Notes under the pieces: generated by a model
Database searches by the model: none
Seen by the model: the letters and a program-made list of their open reading frames with translations, nothing else
Told to the model about the DNA's origin: nothing
Made by a program: the position numbers and the translations under genes
Source of the DNA: Bacillota bacterium
Lineage (GTDB): Bacteria > Bacillota > Clostridia > Tissierellales > MES13
Assembly (NCBI GenBank): GCA_009711765.1
Contig: VEND01000097.1
Span: forward strand, 1-64,000
Direction of reading: 5' to 3'
DNA length: 64,000 nt
Shown here: positions 1 through 9,270 of the stretch, one piece after another
Numbering within the stretch: position 1 is the first letter of the stretch
Layout of the letters: every line of letters begins with the position of its first letter

Positions 1-324
1 CAAAACAATGGGCTATTTTGCTTATTTTTATGCAAAAAAATCAAATCTGTTAATAAAGATATTACTCCTATTTTACTTATCCACAACAAACTTTTCATCT
101 ACTCTCAAAAAAATGGGGAAACTCTAATTATCTATGATGTTTACGATGAACATGCTATAATATATAATGAAAATTTTAATCAAACATTAAGTGTAGGGGA
201 TAAGGTGGAAATTATACCTAACCATATATGTCCTGTGGTAAATCTCCATGAATTTGCCTATTTAATATCAAAGGGTCAAATTATAGAGAAAGTACCTGTA
301 GACTGTAGAGGGAAGTTAAAATAG
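1..324 (+). CDS. C-terminal part of a D-threonine aldolase/D-serine deaminase-like (DSD1/alanine racemase-fold) PLP enzyme, truncated by window start
   Basis: Frame 1 open from base 1 to TAG at 322-324; C-terminus LSVGDKVEIIPNHICPVVNLHEFAYLISKGQIIEKVPVDCRGK resembles the family PNHxC...NLH...RGK ending. Confidence 0.65.
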   Translation, partial: QNNGLFCLFLCKKIKSVNKDITPILLIHNKLFIYSQKNGETLIIYDVYDEHAIIYNENFNQTLSVGDKVEIIPNHICPVVNLHEFAYLISKGQIIEKVPVDCRGKLK

Positions 325-389
325 TGATCTGTAATGTTTTTATTTACATAAAAGCTAAAAGCCTGTATTTATATAAATATACAAGGCTT

Positions 390-715
390 TTAGCTTTTTA
401 ACATACTAATCCTTTTTAAACCTGAGTCACATAAAGGAATAACCACATATGAAGGCATATCTCCATTTAATTGTTCATAAATTTTATAAGCATAAGTTTT
501 TGTACCTTGGTAGAAAAATGGATTATATACATGACTAGCATAGAAACCTTCACCATTTTCTACTGCATTTAATGCTGCCTTTTGAGTATCTTCTCTAGTT
601 CCTATTCATTCTGTAGTATATCTTCTTTTGAAAAATAAAAATGAAATTCATCTAGATTTAATAACCCTCCACAGTTACATTTAAAGATAAGTGTTTTAGG
701 ATCATATTTTTCCTA
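390..715 (-). pseudogene. Threonine synthase-type PLP enzyme remnant (internally deleted, frameshifted)
   Basis: Minus strand encodes YDPKTLIFKCNCGGLLNLDEFHFYFSKEDILQNE then stop, followed in another frame by GTREDTQKAALNAVENGEGFYASHVYNPFFYQGTKTYAYKIYEQLNGDMPSYVVIPL. Confidence 0.6.
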
Positions 716-935
716 CATTCATACTTAAGTGTTTTTCAAATGTTTTTAATTTGATTTTTAATATAAAATGGCTATATTAAAAAATTATCTTTTAAATAGT
801 TCTATAAATTTTTTTATATATCCTTTTAATTTTTTATATAGACATAGGATTTAGATAATTACCGTTAGTTAATTTTACTTAGCAAATTTATGTATACGTA
901 ATATTAAGATTTAATGTAGTGGATGTAAATAGTCA

Positions 936-1763
936 TTAATTTCTAAGTTGGATATTGTTATTATATATTAAGTTGATTATGTCTGATACATATACAAATT
1001 TTATTCCCTTCTTTTGTAATTTAGGATACATTGATTCTATAGCCTTTGCAGTAACTTTGCCACCTTCTATTCCAACATGACCTATTCCTATAGCGTAGCC
1101 TCTCTTTGATGCAATATCTCCTAATTTTTCTATTTGTTTTTTTATGTAATCTTTATCTTGAGTTCCATCAAGAAAGATATCACGGGTTGCAAATTTCACA
1201 TGCATTTCTTTAGATATACTGGAAATTACAGAATGGGAAGTTGTTTTACTGTCAATAAAAAATAATTCTTTTTCTTTTGAAACTTTTAGTATAGATTTTA
1301 TTACTCTTTCATTTTTTGTAGCCTTTGAGCCCATGTGATTATTCATACCTATAGCCTCAGGAATCTGAGATAAGCCATCTTTAATACGCTTTTCAATCTC
1401 TTTATTTGATAGATCGCAAGTAATTCCTTTAGGTCCTAGCCATTCTTTTTTTCCATGTTCAGGCTCCATTGGGATATGTAATATTATTTCTAAACCAGAT
1501 TCATAAGCAGCCTTTGCATCACTTTCACTGAAAGGTTGAAATGGCATTACTGCTGCAGTTAATGGAATGTCTAGCTTAAGCATATCTTCTGTACCTTTAG
1601 CTTTATATCCAAAGTCATCTATTATTATAGCTACATAACTAGTTGTATTGACAGTTGTTGTTTTTGTGTTGTCAGTATGTATAATATAGAAAAAAAGAAT
1701 AAGAGTTAGTATAAATATAAATAAAGAAAAACTTAAGGTTTTTTTTGAAATAATAATAAACAT
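936..1763 (-). CDS. Divergent polysaccharide deacetylase family protein (YibQ-like)
   Basis: IIIDDFGY, NNHMGSKAT, FFIDSKTT and IGIGHVG motifs; N-terminal TM. Confidence 0.8.
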   Translation of the reverse strand: MFIIISKKTLSFSLFIFILTLILFFYIIHTDNTKTTTVNTTSYVAIIIDDFGYKAKGTEDMLKLDIPLTAAVMPFQPFSESDAKAAYESGLEIILHIPMEPEHGKKEWLGPKGITCDLSNKEIEKRIKDGLSQIPEAIGMNNHMGSKATKNERVIKSILKVSKEKELFFIDSKTTSHSVISSISKEMHVKFATRDIFLDGTQDKDYIKKQIEKLGDIASKRGYAIGIGHVGIEGGKVTAKAIESMYPKLQKKGIKFVYVSDIINLIYNNNIQLRN

Positions 1764-1904
1764 TAAAACCTCCTTTTTGAGTAATAAGATGATTGCTTAT
1801 AGCTTATAGATATTCATAAATGCTAGATAAAGAACATAACATTTAGATAAATTATTTAATAAGAAAAATTAAATAATGAATGGTAAATTTTGAAAAGTTA
1901 AGAA

Positions 1905-1954
1905 TTGACTAAGGTGGTCAAATGTAATATAATGTAATTGACCACTTTAGTCAA
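1905..1954 (+). promoter_or_regulatory. Promoter with two TetR-type operator palindromes
   Basis: TTGACTAAGGTGGTCAA (1905-1921) and TTGACCACTTTAGTCAA (1938-1954); -35 TTGACT inside the first, TATAAT at 1928-1933 with 17 bp spacing. Confidence 0.75.
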
Positions 1955-1984
1955 TGATAATTTATGACATTAGGAGGTATTATA

Positions 1985-2605
1985 ATGAACGAAGCTTTTG
2001 AAAAAATCGATATGGAAAAAAGGGATAGAATTATAAATTGTGCCTTTAAAGAATTTAGTAAATATAAGTTTGATAAAGCATCAACTAACAATATAGTTAA
2101 AGATGCTAATATATCTAAAGGACTTTTATTTTATTATTTTAATAATAAAGAAGACTTATTTAAATACTTATCAGAGTTTTGTGTAAATACAATACTAGAA
2201 GAAATAAAAAATAATATAGATTGGAATATTACAGATATATTTGAACGTGTGAAACAAGCAGTATTTTTTAAAATGAAAATAACTGAACGTTATCCTTATA
2301 TATTTCACTTTGGCAAACTTTTATTTGATAGTGAATCAAAGGATGTAATTTTTAAAAATAAGGACTTAATGGAATTGAGTTCTAAAATTTATAGCTATAA
2401 TATTGATTTTACAAAGTTTAAAGAAGAAGTAGAATTAAAAAAGGCAATAAATATTATTAGATGGACCCTTGAAAAATATGGAGAAGAGTCTTCTAATAGA
2501 TTTAAAGGAATAGATAAAGAAATAGATTATGATGCTTTATTAGAAGAAATAAATAGTTATATAGAAGTACTAAGAATAGCTTTTTATAAAGGTGAATACT
2601 TATAA
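1985..2605 (+). CDS. TetR/AcrR family transcriptional regulator
   Basis: N-terminal HTH RIINCAFKEFSKYKFDKASTNNIVKDANISKGLLFYYFNNKEDLF; AGGAGG upstream of ATG 1985. Confidence 0.9.
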   Translation: MNEAFEKIDMEKRDRIINCAFKEFSKYKFDKASTNNIVKDANISKGLLFYYFNNKEDLFKYLSEFCVNTILEEIKNNIDWNITDIFERVKQAVFFKMKITERYPYIFHFGKLLFDSESKDVIFKNKDLMELSSKIYSYNIDFTKFKEEVELKKAINIIRWTLEKYGEESSNRFKGIDKEIDYDALLEEINSYIEVLRIAFYKGEYL

Positions 2606-2650
2606 TAGTTTTAATGTCTTTATATGTACATTAAAAAGGAGGTTTAATTT

Positions 2651-3505
2651 ATGATTACTGTTAAAAATCTATATCATTCCTATAATAAGGATGACAACTT
2701 TGCTGTTAAGGATGTAAGTTTTAAAGTTAAAAAAGGAGAGATATTTGGCTTTTTAGGACCATCTGGTGCTGGTAAGTCAACAACACAGGGTATATTAACA
2801 GGACTATTAAAACTTCAAAAGGGGAATGTATCAGTAGCAGGTTATGACGTAAAAGAAATAAAACAAAAAATGTTTAATAAAATCGGTATGTCCTTTGAAC
2901 AGTCAAATGTCTATAGTAAATTAACAGCTAAAGAGAATTTGGAGTTTTATAGAAAGTTATTTGATGTAGAGACTTACAAACCCGAAGAATTATTAAAGTT
3001 AGTAGGGTTAGAGGGTAAAGAGAATATAAAAGCAGGGGAGTTTTCTAAAGGAATGAAGCATAGATTAACCTTTGCAAGGTCTATGATTAATAATCCTGAA
3101 CTTTGGTTTTTAGATGAACCTACAACTGGATTAGATCCTGCTATAGCATCACAAATCAAAGATATTATTAAACAAAAAAATGCTAATGGAGTAACGATAT
3201 TTTTAACTACTCACAATATGTTTATAGCAGATGAATTATGTGATAGGGTTGCCTTTATTGTAGATGGTGAAATAAAGTTAATAGATTCACCAAAGAATTT
3301 GAAACTTCAATATGGAGATAATCTTATTGATGTAGAATACATTAATAATGGAGAGAGTATTATTGAAACCTATTCTACTGTTTTAGAAAAGGATAAAAAG
3401 ACCTTAAAGAATATAATTGATAATTATGAAATTCAAACGATGCATACTAAAGAAGCTACTCTTGAAGAGATATTTATTAAAGTAACTGGAAGGGAGCTTA
3501 TATAA
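2651..3505 (+). CDS. ABC transporter ATP-binding protein
   Basis: Walker A GPSGAGKST, signature-like FSKGMKHRL, Walker B LWFLDEPTTGLD. Confidence 0.93.
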   Translation: MITVKNLYHSYNKDDNFAVKDVSFKVKKGEIFGFLGPSGAGKSTTQGILTGLLKLQKGNVSVAGYDVKEIKQKMFNKIGMSFEQSNVYSKLTAKENLEFYRKLFDVETYKPEELLKLVGLEGKENIKAGEFSKGMKHRLTFARSMINNPELWFLDEPTTGLDPAIASQIKDIIKQKNANGVTIFLTTHNMFIADELCDRVAFIVDGEIKLIDSPKNLKLQYGDNLIDVEYINNGESIIETYSTVLEKDKKTLKNIIDNYEIQTMHTKEATLEEIFIKVTGRELI

Positions 3506-3506
3506 T

Positions 3507-4616
3507 ATGAAATTATGGTATAGCTTTATTAAAGAAGTTAAACTTGCATCGAGGGGTTTTTATTTCTATATAGAGTTATTTATGGCTTTATTATTACTTT
3601 TGATTCTTATGTTTGTTGTACCTAAAAACTTTGAAAGTAGACAGTCAGAATATATTCATCTTGACTTACCTAAAACAGTGAAAAAAGCCTATATTAAAGA
3701 GATTAAGGATAAAGATTTAGATGGAAAAGTTGAAAAAGTAGAAATTAAAAATGATGATAAAGTAATTAATTCTAGATTATATAAAACTGAGGATAAAGAA
3801 ATTTATATTATAGATGATAAAAAAGATGTAATTAAATTAGCAGATAAAAAACAAAAGATAGGTGCTGTTATAAAACTAGATAATAAAAATAATCTCGATT
3901 ATGAATATTATCTACAAGGCTATGAATCTAAACGTTTAAAAAACTTAATTTTAATAATTCATAATGTAGGAACAGACACTATAAAAACTGTGTTTGATAA
4001 ACAGGATGTAAGACCATTATCTACTGAATATGAAGCATTAACAGATAGAGAAAATCTGATACCTTCATTTTTAACATTTAATGGGAGCTTAATGGGACTA
4101 TTTATTATTGCAGCTTATATATTTCTAGACAAACAAGAAGGAGTTATTAAAGCCTATGCAGTTACTGCTTCTACTGTAAGGGAGTATCTTTTAAGTAAAG
4201 TAGGAGTTCTTTTACTAACTACAATAGTATCAAGTTTCATTATTGTTGTGCCTGTAATGGGATTAAAACCGAACTATTTATTGTTATTAGTATTTCTCTT
4301 TGCTACCGGTTTTTTCGCTTCTTCTTTAGGTCTTTTAGTTGCAAGTTTTTATAAAAATATTATGCAAGCCTTTGGAACAATATATTTAATAATGATAGCT
4401 ATGATTATACCAAATATAGCATATTTTATTCCAAGTTGGAATCCAACATTAATAAAAATTTTACCCACCTATCCTATGCTTGAAGGATTTAAAGAAATTA
4501 TTAAGGAAAGTGGAGATGTTTCCTATATATTAACTGTTTCTTTAGTGTTTTTTATAGTAGGTTTAATATTATTTGAGATTGCTAATAAGCGTTATAAAAA
4601 GACACTAACTGTTTAA
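3507..4616 (+). CDS. ABC transporter permease (ABC-2 type)
   Basis: Multi-TM protein directly downstream of ABC ATPase. Confidence 0.8.
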   Translation: MKLWYSFIKEVKLASRGFYFYIELFMALLLLLILMFVVPKNFESRQSEYIHLDLPKTVKKAYIKEIKDKDLDGKVEKVEIKNDDKVINSRLYKTEDKEIYIIDDKKDVIKLADKKQKIGAVIKLDNKNNLDYEYYLQGYESKRLKNLILIIHNVGTDTIKTVFDKQDVRPLSTEYEALTDRENLIPSFLTFNGSLMGLFIIAAYIFLDKQEGVIKAYAVTASTVREYLLSKVGVLLLTTIVSSFIIVVPVMGLKPNYLLLLVFLFATGFFASSLGLLVASFYKNIMQAFGTIYLIMIAMIIPNIAYFIPSWNPTLIKILPTYPMLEGFKEIIKESGDVSYILTVSLVFFIVGLILFEIANKRYKKTLTV

Positions 4617-4635
4617 ATTAGAAAGGAGGTTAGAA

Positions 4636-5637
4636 ATGTTTAAAAAGGTATGGGCAATTTTTATGAGGGATTTAAAGGTAAATATAAGAGATTTTCTATC
4701 ATTATATATATTTGTAGTACCATTACTATTTGCTATTGCTATTAATATATTTACTCCAGGAATTAATGATACAACGGTAAATTTAGCTTTATTAGAAGGA
4801 GAAAATCCTAAGCAAATTTCTTATTTCAAAGATTTTGCAAAGGTTGAAGTTTTTAAAGATATTGATGAAATTAAAAAAAGAGTTGAAGGTAGAGATAATT
4901 TAGTAGCTATTCTTCCTGAGGGTGAAAAATATTATATTATGACACAGGGAAATGAGCCAGAGGGGATTGTTGAATACGCAAAACTCCTTAATACCTTTTT
5001 TCAGTTAGATGTACAAATTGAAGATTCAAATGCAGAGATTTTTGAGTTTGGTAGAACAGTACCACCACTAAAAAAATTACTAGTAAATACTAGTATACTT
5101 TTCATATCAGTATTAGGGGGTATGCTAATAGCTTTAAATATTGTAGAAGAAAAGGTTGACCGTACTATTAGTGCAATAAACCTAACACCTACTAGTCGTA
5201 AGTCTTTTATCCTTGGGAAAAGTATAATTGGTTTAATATTACCTATCTATGGTTCTATAGCAATAACTTGGATTACAGGATTTAAAAGTGTTAATTTCTT
5301 TCAGTTATTAATCATAGTTTTTGCTTCTACATTGTTAAGCTTATTAATAGGATTTATAGAAGGTATTAACAATGAAGATTTTATGAATGCAGCAGGAAGT
5401 ATAAAATTATTATTCTTACCCTTAGCTGCATCAATTGTAGCCATAGAAATATTATCAGATAAATGGCAAAAGTTTTTTTATTGGAGTCCATTTTATTGGG
5501 CGTATAAAGGAAATGATATAGTATTATCACAAAATGGAAGTTGGCAGCAAATATTAATGTATTCAGGTATTGTTTTAGTTATATGTAGTATAGTATATAT
5601 TTTTTTAGCACCAAAAATAAGAAAAGGATTAGAATAA
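4636..5637 (+). CDS. ABC transporter permease (drug-export type)
   Basis: Multi-TM, same operon, SD AAAGGAGG. Confidence 0.8.
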   Translation: MFKKVWAIFMRDLKVNIRDFLSLYIFVVPLLFAIAINIFTPGINDTTVNLALLEGENPKQISYFKDFAKVEVFKDIDEIKKRVEGRDNLVAILPEGEKYYIMTQGNEPEGIVEYAKLLNTFFQLDVQIEDSNAEIFEFGRTVPPLKKLLVNTSILFISVLGGMLIALNIVEEKVDRTISAINLTPTSRKSFILGKSIIGLILPIYGSIAITWITGFKSVNFFQLLIIVFASTLLSLLIGFIEGINNEDFMNAAGSIKLLFLPLAASIVAIEILSDKWQKFFYWSPFYWAYKGNDIVLSQNGSWQQILMYSGIVLVICSIVYIFLAPKIRKGLE

Positions 5638-5649
5638 GGGGGAATTTTT

Positions 5650-5856
5650 ATGAATGCTAAAGCATTATTAGGTTTGTTAGCATTAATCTATAGTGGGTTT
5701 GTTATCTTTCTAACTATTAAGAAACCAACTAAGATATGGAGTATGAAAAAAATTCAATGGTTTGAAAAAGCTTTAGGTAAGAAGGGGACAGAGATTTTCT
5801 TTTATATTTGGTCATTATTATTTGTAGTATTAGGTATTTGGTTACTTACTAAATAA
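5650..5856 (+). CDS. Small membrane protein, unknown
   Basis: 68 aa, two predicted TM segments, operonic, good SD. Confidence 0.6.
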   Translation: MNAKALLGLLALIYSGFVIFLTIKKPTKIWSMKKIQWFEKALGKKGTEIFFYIWSLLFVVLGIWLLTK

Positions 5857-5989
5857 TATTTAAATTAGTTTGCTGTTAAATTCAATAGATTGTATATTTA
5901 GAGGCGTAAGTCTCTTTTTTTTTGTAAATATATTAAGTACATTTAGTTTAATATTTTCTATGATAAAATATATTTTAGGGGGGTTTAAT

Positions 5990-6802
5990 GTGAATAAAAA
6001 AATTAATGCAATGTATTTTAGTGCTACTGATACTACGAAAAAAATAGTAACAGGTTTAGCTAAAAATATTTCCTATAAATTTGATAAAAAAATACATAAA
6101 GAAATAAATTTTACATTACCTAAAATTAGAAAAAAATCAATAATTTTCACAGAGGAAGATATTGTTGTTATAGGAGTTCCAGTTTATGCAGGAAGAGTTC
6201 CTAATGTATTGCTTAGATATTTAAACTCAATTAAAGGTAATAATTCATTAGCAATTCCTATTGTTGTTTATGGTAATAGAAATTATGATGATGCATTAAT
6301 AGAATTAAAAGATATTCTTAAGTTAAATGGATTTAATATTCCTGGGGCAGGAGCTTTTATAGGGGAGCATTCATTTTCTAAAAAACTTGCTAAGGATAGA
6401 CCTGATGAGAAAGATATGGCTATAGTAAATGATTTTTCTAATAAAATATATAAAAAAATAAGTGAAAATAAAATAAAAAGGGTAATTGTAAAGGGAAATA
6501 GACCCTATAGAAAGTATTATATGCCTAAAAATGAAAAAGGAAATCCCGTTGATATAAGAAAAGTAACTCCAAAATTAAATAATAATTGTATTGATTGTAA
6601 ACAGTGTGTAGATCTTTGTCCTATGGGTTCTATTTATTTTAAAGATGTATCTAAATTAAATTATATCTGTATTAAATGCGGGGCTTGTATTAAAAAATGT
6701 CCTACTAATGCAAGATATTATGATGATAAGGATTATTTAAAGCATAAATATGAATTAGAATTAGAATTTAAAGAAAGAAAAGAACCTGATATATTTATAT
6801 AA
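5990..6802 (+). CDS. EFR1-type flavodoxin-like protein with two 4Fe-4S clusters
   Basis: Flavodoxin-like N-terminus YFSATDTTKKIV; CIDCKQCVDLCP and CIKCGACIKKCP; GTG start after GGGGGG SD. Confidence 0.85.
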   Translation: MNKKINAMYFSATDTTKKIVTGLAKNISYKFDKKIHKEINFTLPKIRKKSIIFTEEDIVVIGVPVYAGRVPNVLLRYLNSIKGNNSLAIPIVVYGNRNYDDALIELKDILKLNGFNIPGAGAFIGEHSFSKKLAKDRPDEKDMAIVNDFSNKIYKKISENKIKRVIVKGNRPYRKYYMPKNEKGNPVDIRKVTPKLNNNCIDCKQCVDLCPMGSIYFKDVSKLNYICIKCGACIKKCPTNARYYDDKDYLKHKYELELEFKERKEPDIFI

Positions 6803-6858
6803 TATTAATTTAAATGTATTTGATATAATAAATATATCATTTGAATTGAGGTGTCAAA

Positions 6859-8808
6859 ATGTATAAAACAATTGGTATATTAGCCCATGTAGATGCAGGT
6901 AAAACTACATTTTCAGAGCAACTTCTTTATCATACAAAGAGTATTACAAAAAGAGGAAGAGTAGATCATAAGGATTCTTTTTTAGATAGTCATGAGATAG
7001 AAAAAGAAAGAGGAATAACAGTATTTTCAGATCAAGCTATAATGAATTATAAAGATTCAAGGTATTATTTAATAGATACTCCTGGCCATGTGGATTTTTC
7101 ACAAGAAATGGAAAGATCAATTAAAGTAATGGATTATGCTATCGTTTTAGTTAGTGCAGTAGAAGGTATTGAAGGGCATACAGAAACAGTTTGGAATCTT
7201 TTAAAGAAACATAGGGTGCCAACTTTTTTCTTTATTAACAAAACTGATAGAGTTGGTTCTGATGTAGAAGGAGTATTTAAAGAAATTAAAAAAAATTTTA
7301 CTAAGGATGTTTGTGATATAACAAGTTCTTATAAACAGGGTGAAATTAAAGATAAACTTAAGGAATTTATTGCAGAACGGGATGAGTTATTACTTGAAAA
7401 ATATTTAATGGAGAGTTTTGAAAAAGAATTATGGTTAAGTAAAATGAAATCGATGATTAAAGAAAATAGAATTTTTCCATGTTCTAAAGGTTCTGCCTTG
7501 AAAGATATTAATATATTAGATTTTTTTAATAAATTTAATGAGTTAACTACTACAACATATTCAATAGATAAACCATTTTCAGGACAAGTTTATAAAATAC
7601 GTTATGAAAATGAAACAAGACTAACTTATATTAAAGCTTTAAGTGGAAAATTAAAGGTAAGGGATGAATTAAGCTATGTCTATAAAGGTAATTCAATTGA
7701 AGAAAAAATCACTGAAATTAGATCCTATAGTGGAGATAAATATAATATAGAAAACGAAGTAGTAGCAGGGCAGTTATTTGCAGTAACAGGGTTATCCAAT
7801 TTAAATACTGGAGATTTCTTAGGAACTTTAAAAGAAAAGGCAAATTATAAAATAATTCCAACCTTAAAATCTAAGGTGATATACGGTAAAGATATAAATG
7901 AAAAAAAAGTTTTTAATATTTTTAAAATATTAGAAGAGGAAGATCCCTCTTTAAATGTAATATGGGAGAAAGAGTTAAAAGAAATACATATTAAAGTTAT
8001 GGGAACTATACAATTAGAAGTGTTAAAACAATTGGTGAAAAAAAGATTTGATTTAAAAGTTGAATTTGGTTTGCCTGAAATAATATATAAAGAAACTATA
8101 AATACAACGGTAAAGGGTTGTGGTCACTTTGAACCTTTAGGTCATTATGCTGAAGTTTATCTTAAGATAGAACCAGGAAAAAAAGGAAGTGGAATAGAAT
8201 TTGAAAATGCTTGTCATGCTGATCATTTAACAATAGGACATCAAAATTTAGTAAAGCATCACATCTTTGAAAGAGACCATAAAGGCTTATTGACTGGTTC
8301 AGCTTTAACTGATATAAAGATAACTTTACTAACAGGACGGGCACATAATAAGCATACCAGTGGAGGTGATTTTAGACAGGCAACCTATAGAGCATTAAGA
8401 CAAGGGTTAGAAAAAGCAAAAAATATATTACTTGAACCATATTATAATTTTAAAATTAAAATAGATTTAGACTATATGGGAAGAGTAATATCAGATATAC
8501 AAAATGCATGTGGGAATTTTGATTCTCCTAAAACTATAGGTGATAAGACTATAATAACAGGAAAGGTACCAGTAGCTACCTTTATGGATTATAGTACAAA
8601 GTTAGCTTCATTTACCCAAGGTAAAGGGATAATAAATTTAACCTTTGCAGGTTATTATCCCTGTCATAATCAAAGGGAAGTTATAAAAAGAAAAGGATAT
8701 AATAAAAATGCAGATCCTAATTACACATCATCTTCTATATTTTGTTCAAAGGGACAAGGCTATACAGTAACTTGGGATAAAGTAGAAGAAAAAATGCATA
8801 GTTTATAA
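6859..8808 (+). CDS. EF-G-like translation GTPase of the Tet(M)/ribosomal-protection superfamily
   Basis: GILAHVDAGKTTFSEQLLY, DSHEIEKERGITVFSDQA, DTPGHVDF, NKTD. Confidence 0.9.
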   Translation: MYKTIGILAHVDAGKTTFSEQLLYHTKSITKRGRVDHKDSFLDSHEIEKERGITVFSDQAIMNYKDSRYYLIDTPGHVDFSQEMERSIKVMDYAIVLVSAVEGIEGHTETVWNLLKKHRVPTFFFINKTDRVGSDVEGVFKEIKKNFTKDVCDITSSYKQGEIKDKLKEFIAERDELLLEKYLMESFEKELWLSKMKSMIKENRIFPCSKGSALKDINILDFFNKFNELTTTTYSIDKPFSGQVYKIRYENETRLTYIKALSGKLKVRDELSYVYKGNSIEEKITEIRSYSGDKYNIENEVVAGQLFAVTGLSNLNTGDFLGTLKEKANYKIIPTLKSKVIYGKDINEKKVFNIFKILEEEDPSLNVIWEKELKEIHIKVMGTIQLEVLKQLVKKRFDLKVEFGLPEIIYKETINTTVKGCGHFEPLGHYAEVYLKIEPGKKGSGIEFENACHADHLTIGHQNLVKHHIFERDHKGLLTGSALTDIKITLLTGRAHNKHTSGGDFRQATYRALRQGLEKAKNILLEPYYNFKIKIDLDYMGRVISDIQNACGNFDSPKTIGDKTIITGKVPVATFMDYSTKLASFTQGKGIINLTFAGYYPCHNQREVIKRKGYNKNADPNYTSSSIFCSKGQGYTVTWDKVEEKMHSL

Positions 8809-8831
8809 ATATAAAAAAATGGAGTGATTAT

Positions 8832-9140
8832 TTGTCTTACCTTTTAAAAATAGCACCCTATATAGGTGGTTTTATAATTATAGTGTTTTTAATTTCTTTG
8901 GTTAATTTTTATTTTTATAGAAAAAGAAAGATTGATAAAGTTAAAATACTTAAATATATTATTGAGAGTGATAATGCAGTATCAAAACATACTCTACATA
9001 AAAAGGTCTTTAGCAATGAAAGTTTAAAATATGTAAATAATTTATTAAATGAACTTGAAACTGAAGATTTAATAAGAGAAATTAAATTAGGAAGTTTAAA
9101 TAGTGACGGTCTTTGGGAATATAAAAATCAAGAGAATTAG
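8832..9140 (+). CDS. Membrane-anchored winged-helix-like small protein, unknown
   Basis: N-terminal TM, then KILKYIIESDNAVSKHTLHKKVFS...LLNELETEDLIREIKLG wHTH-like; TTG start. Confidence 0.5.
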   Translation: MSYLLKIAPYIGGFIIIVFLISLVNFYFYRKRKIDKVKILKYIIESDNAVSKHTLHKKVFSNESLKYVNNLLNELETEDLIREIKLGSLNSDGLWEYKNQEN

Positions 9141-9147
9141 TACGTTT

Positions 9148-9186
9148 TAAAGTATAGCTAAAAGGTTAGTTATACTTTTTGATTTT
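9148..9186 (+). terminator. Intrinsic terminator upstream of hgcA
   Basis: AAAGTATAGCTAA..TTAGTTATACTTTTT stem with T-rich tail. Confidence 0.6.
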
Positions 9187-9216
9187 TAAAGTATTTAAAA
9201 TAAATAATGTATTTAT

Positions 9217-9232
9217 ATAGATGACTATCTAT
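9217..9232 (+). promoter_or_regulatory. Candidate operator in hgcA promoter region
   Basis: Perfect palindrome ATAGAT-GACT-ATCTAT, 39 bp upstream of hgcA ATG and beside a TAAAAT -10-like element. Confidence 0.45.
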
Positions 9233-9270
9233 GTTAAAATAAAATATATAAAAGAAAAGAAGGTGATTAA

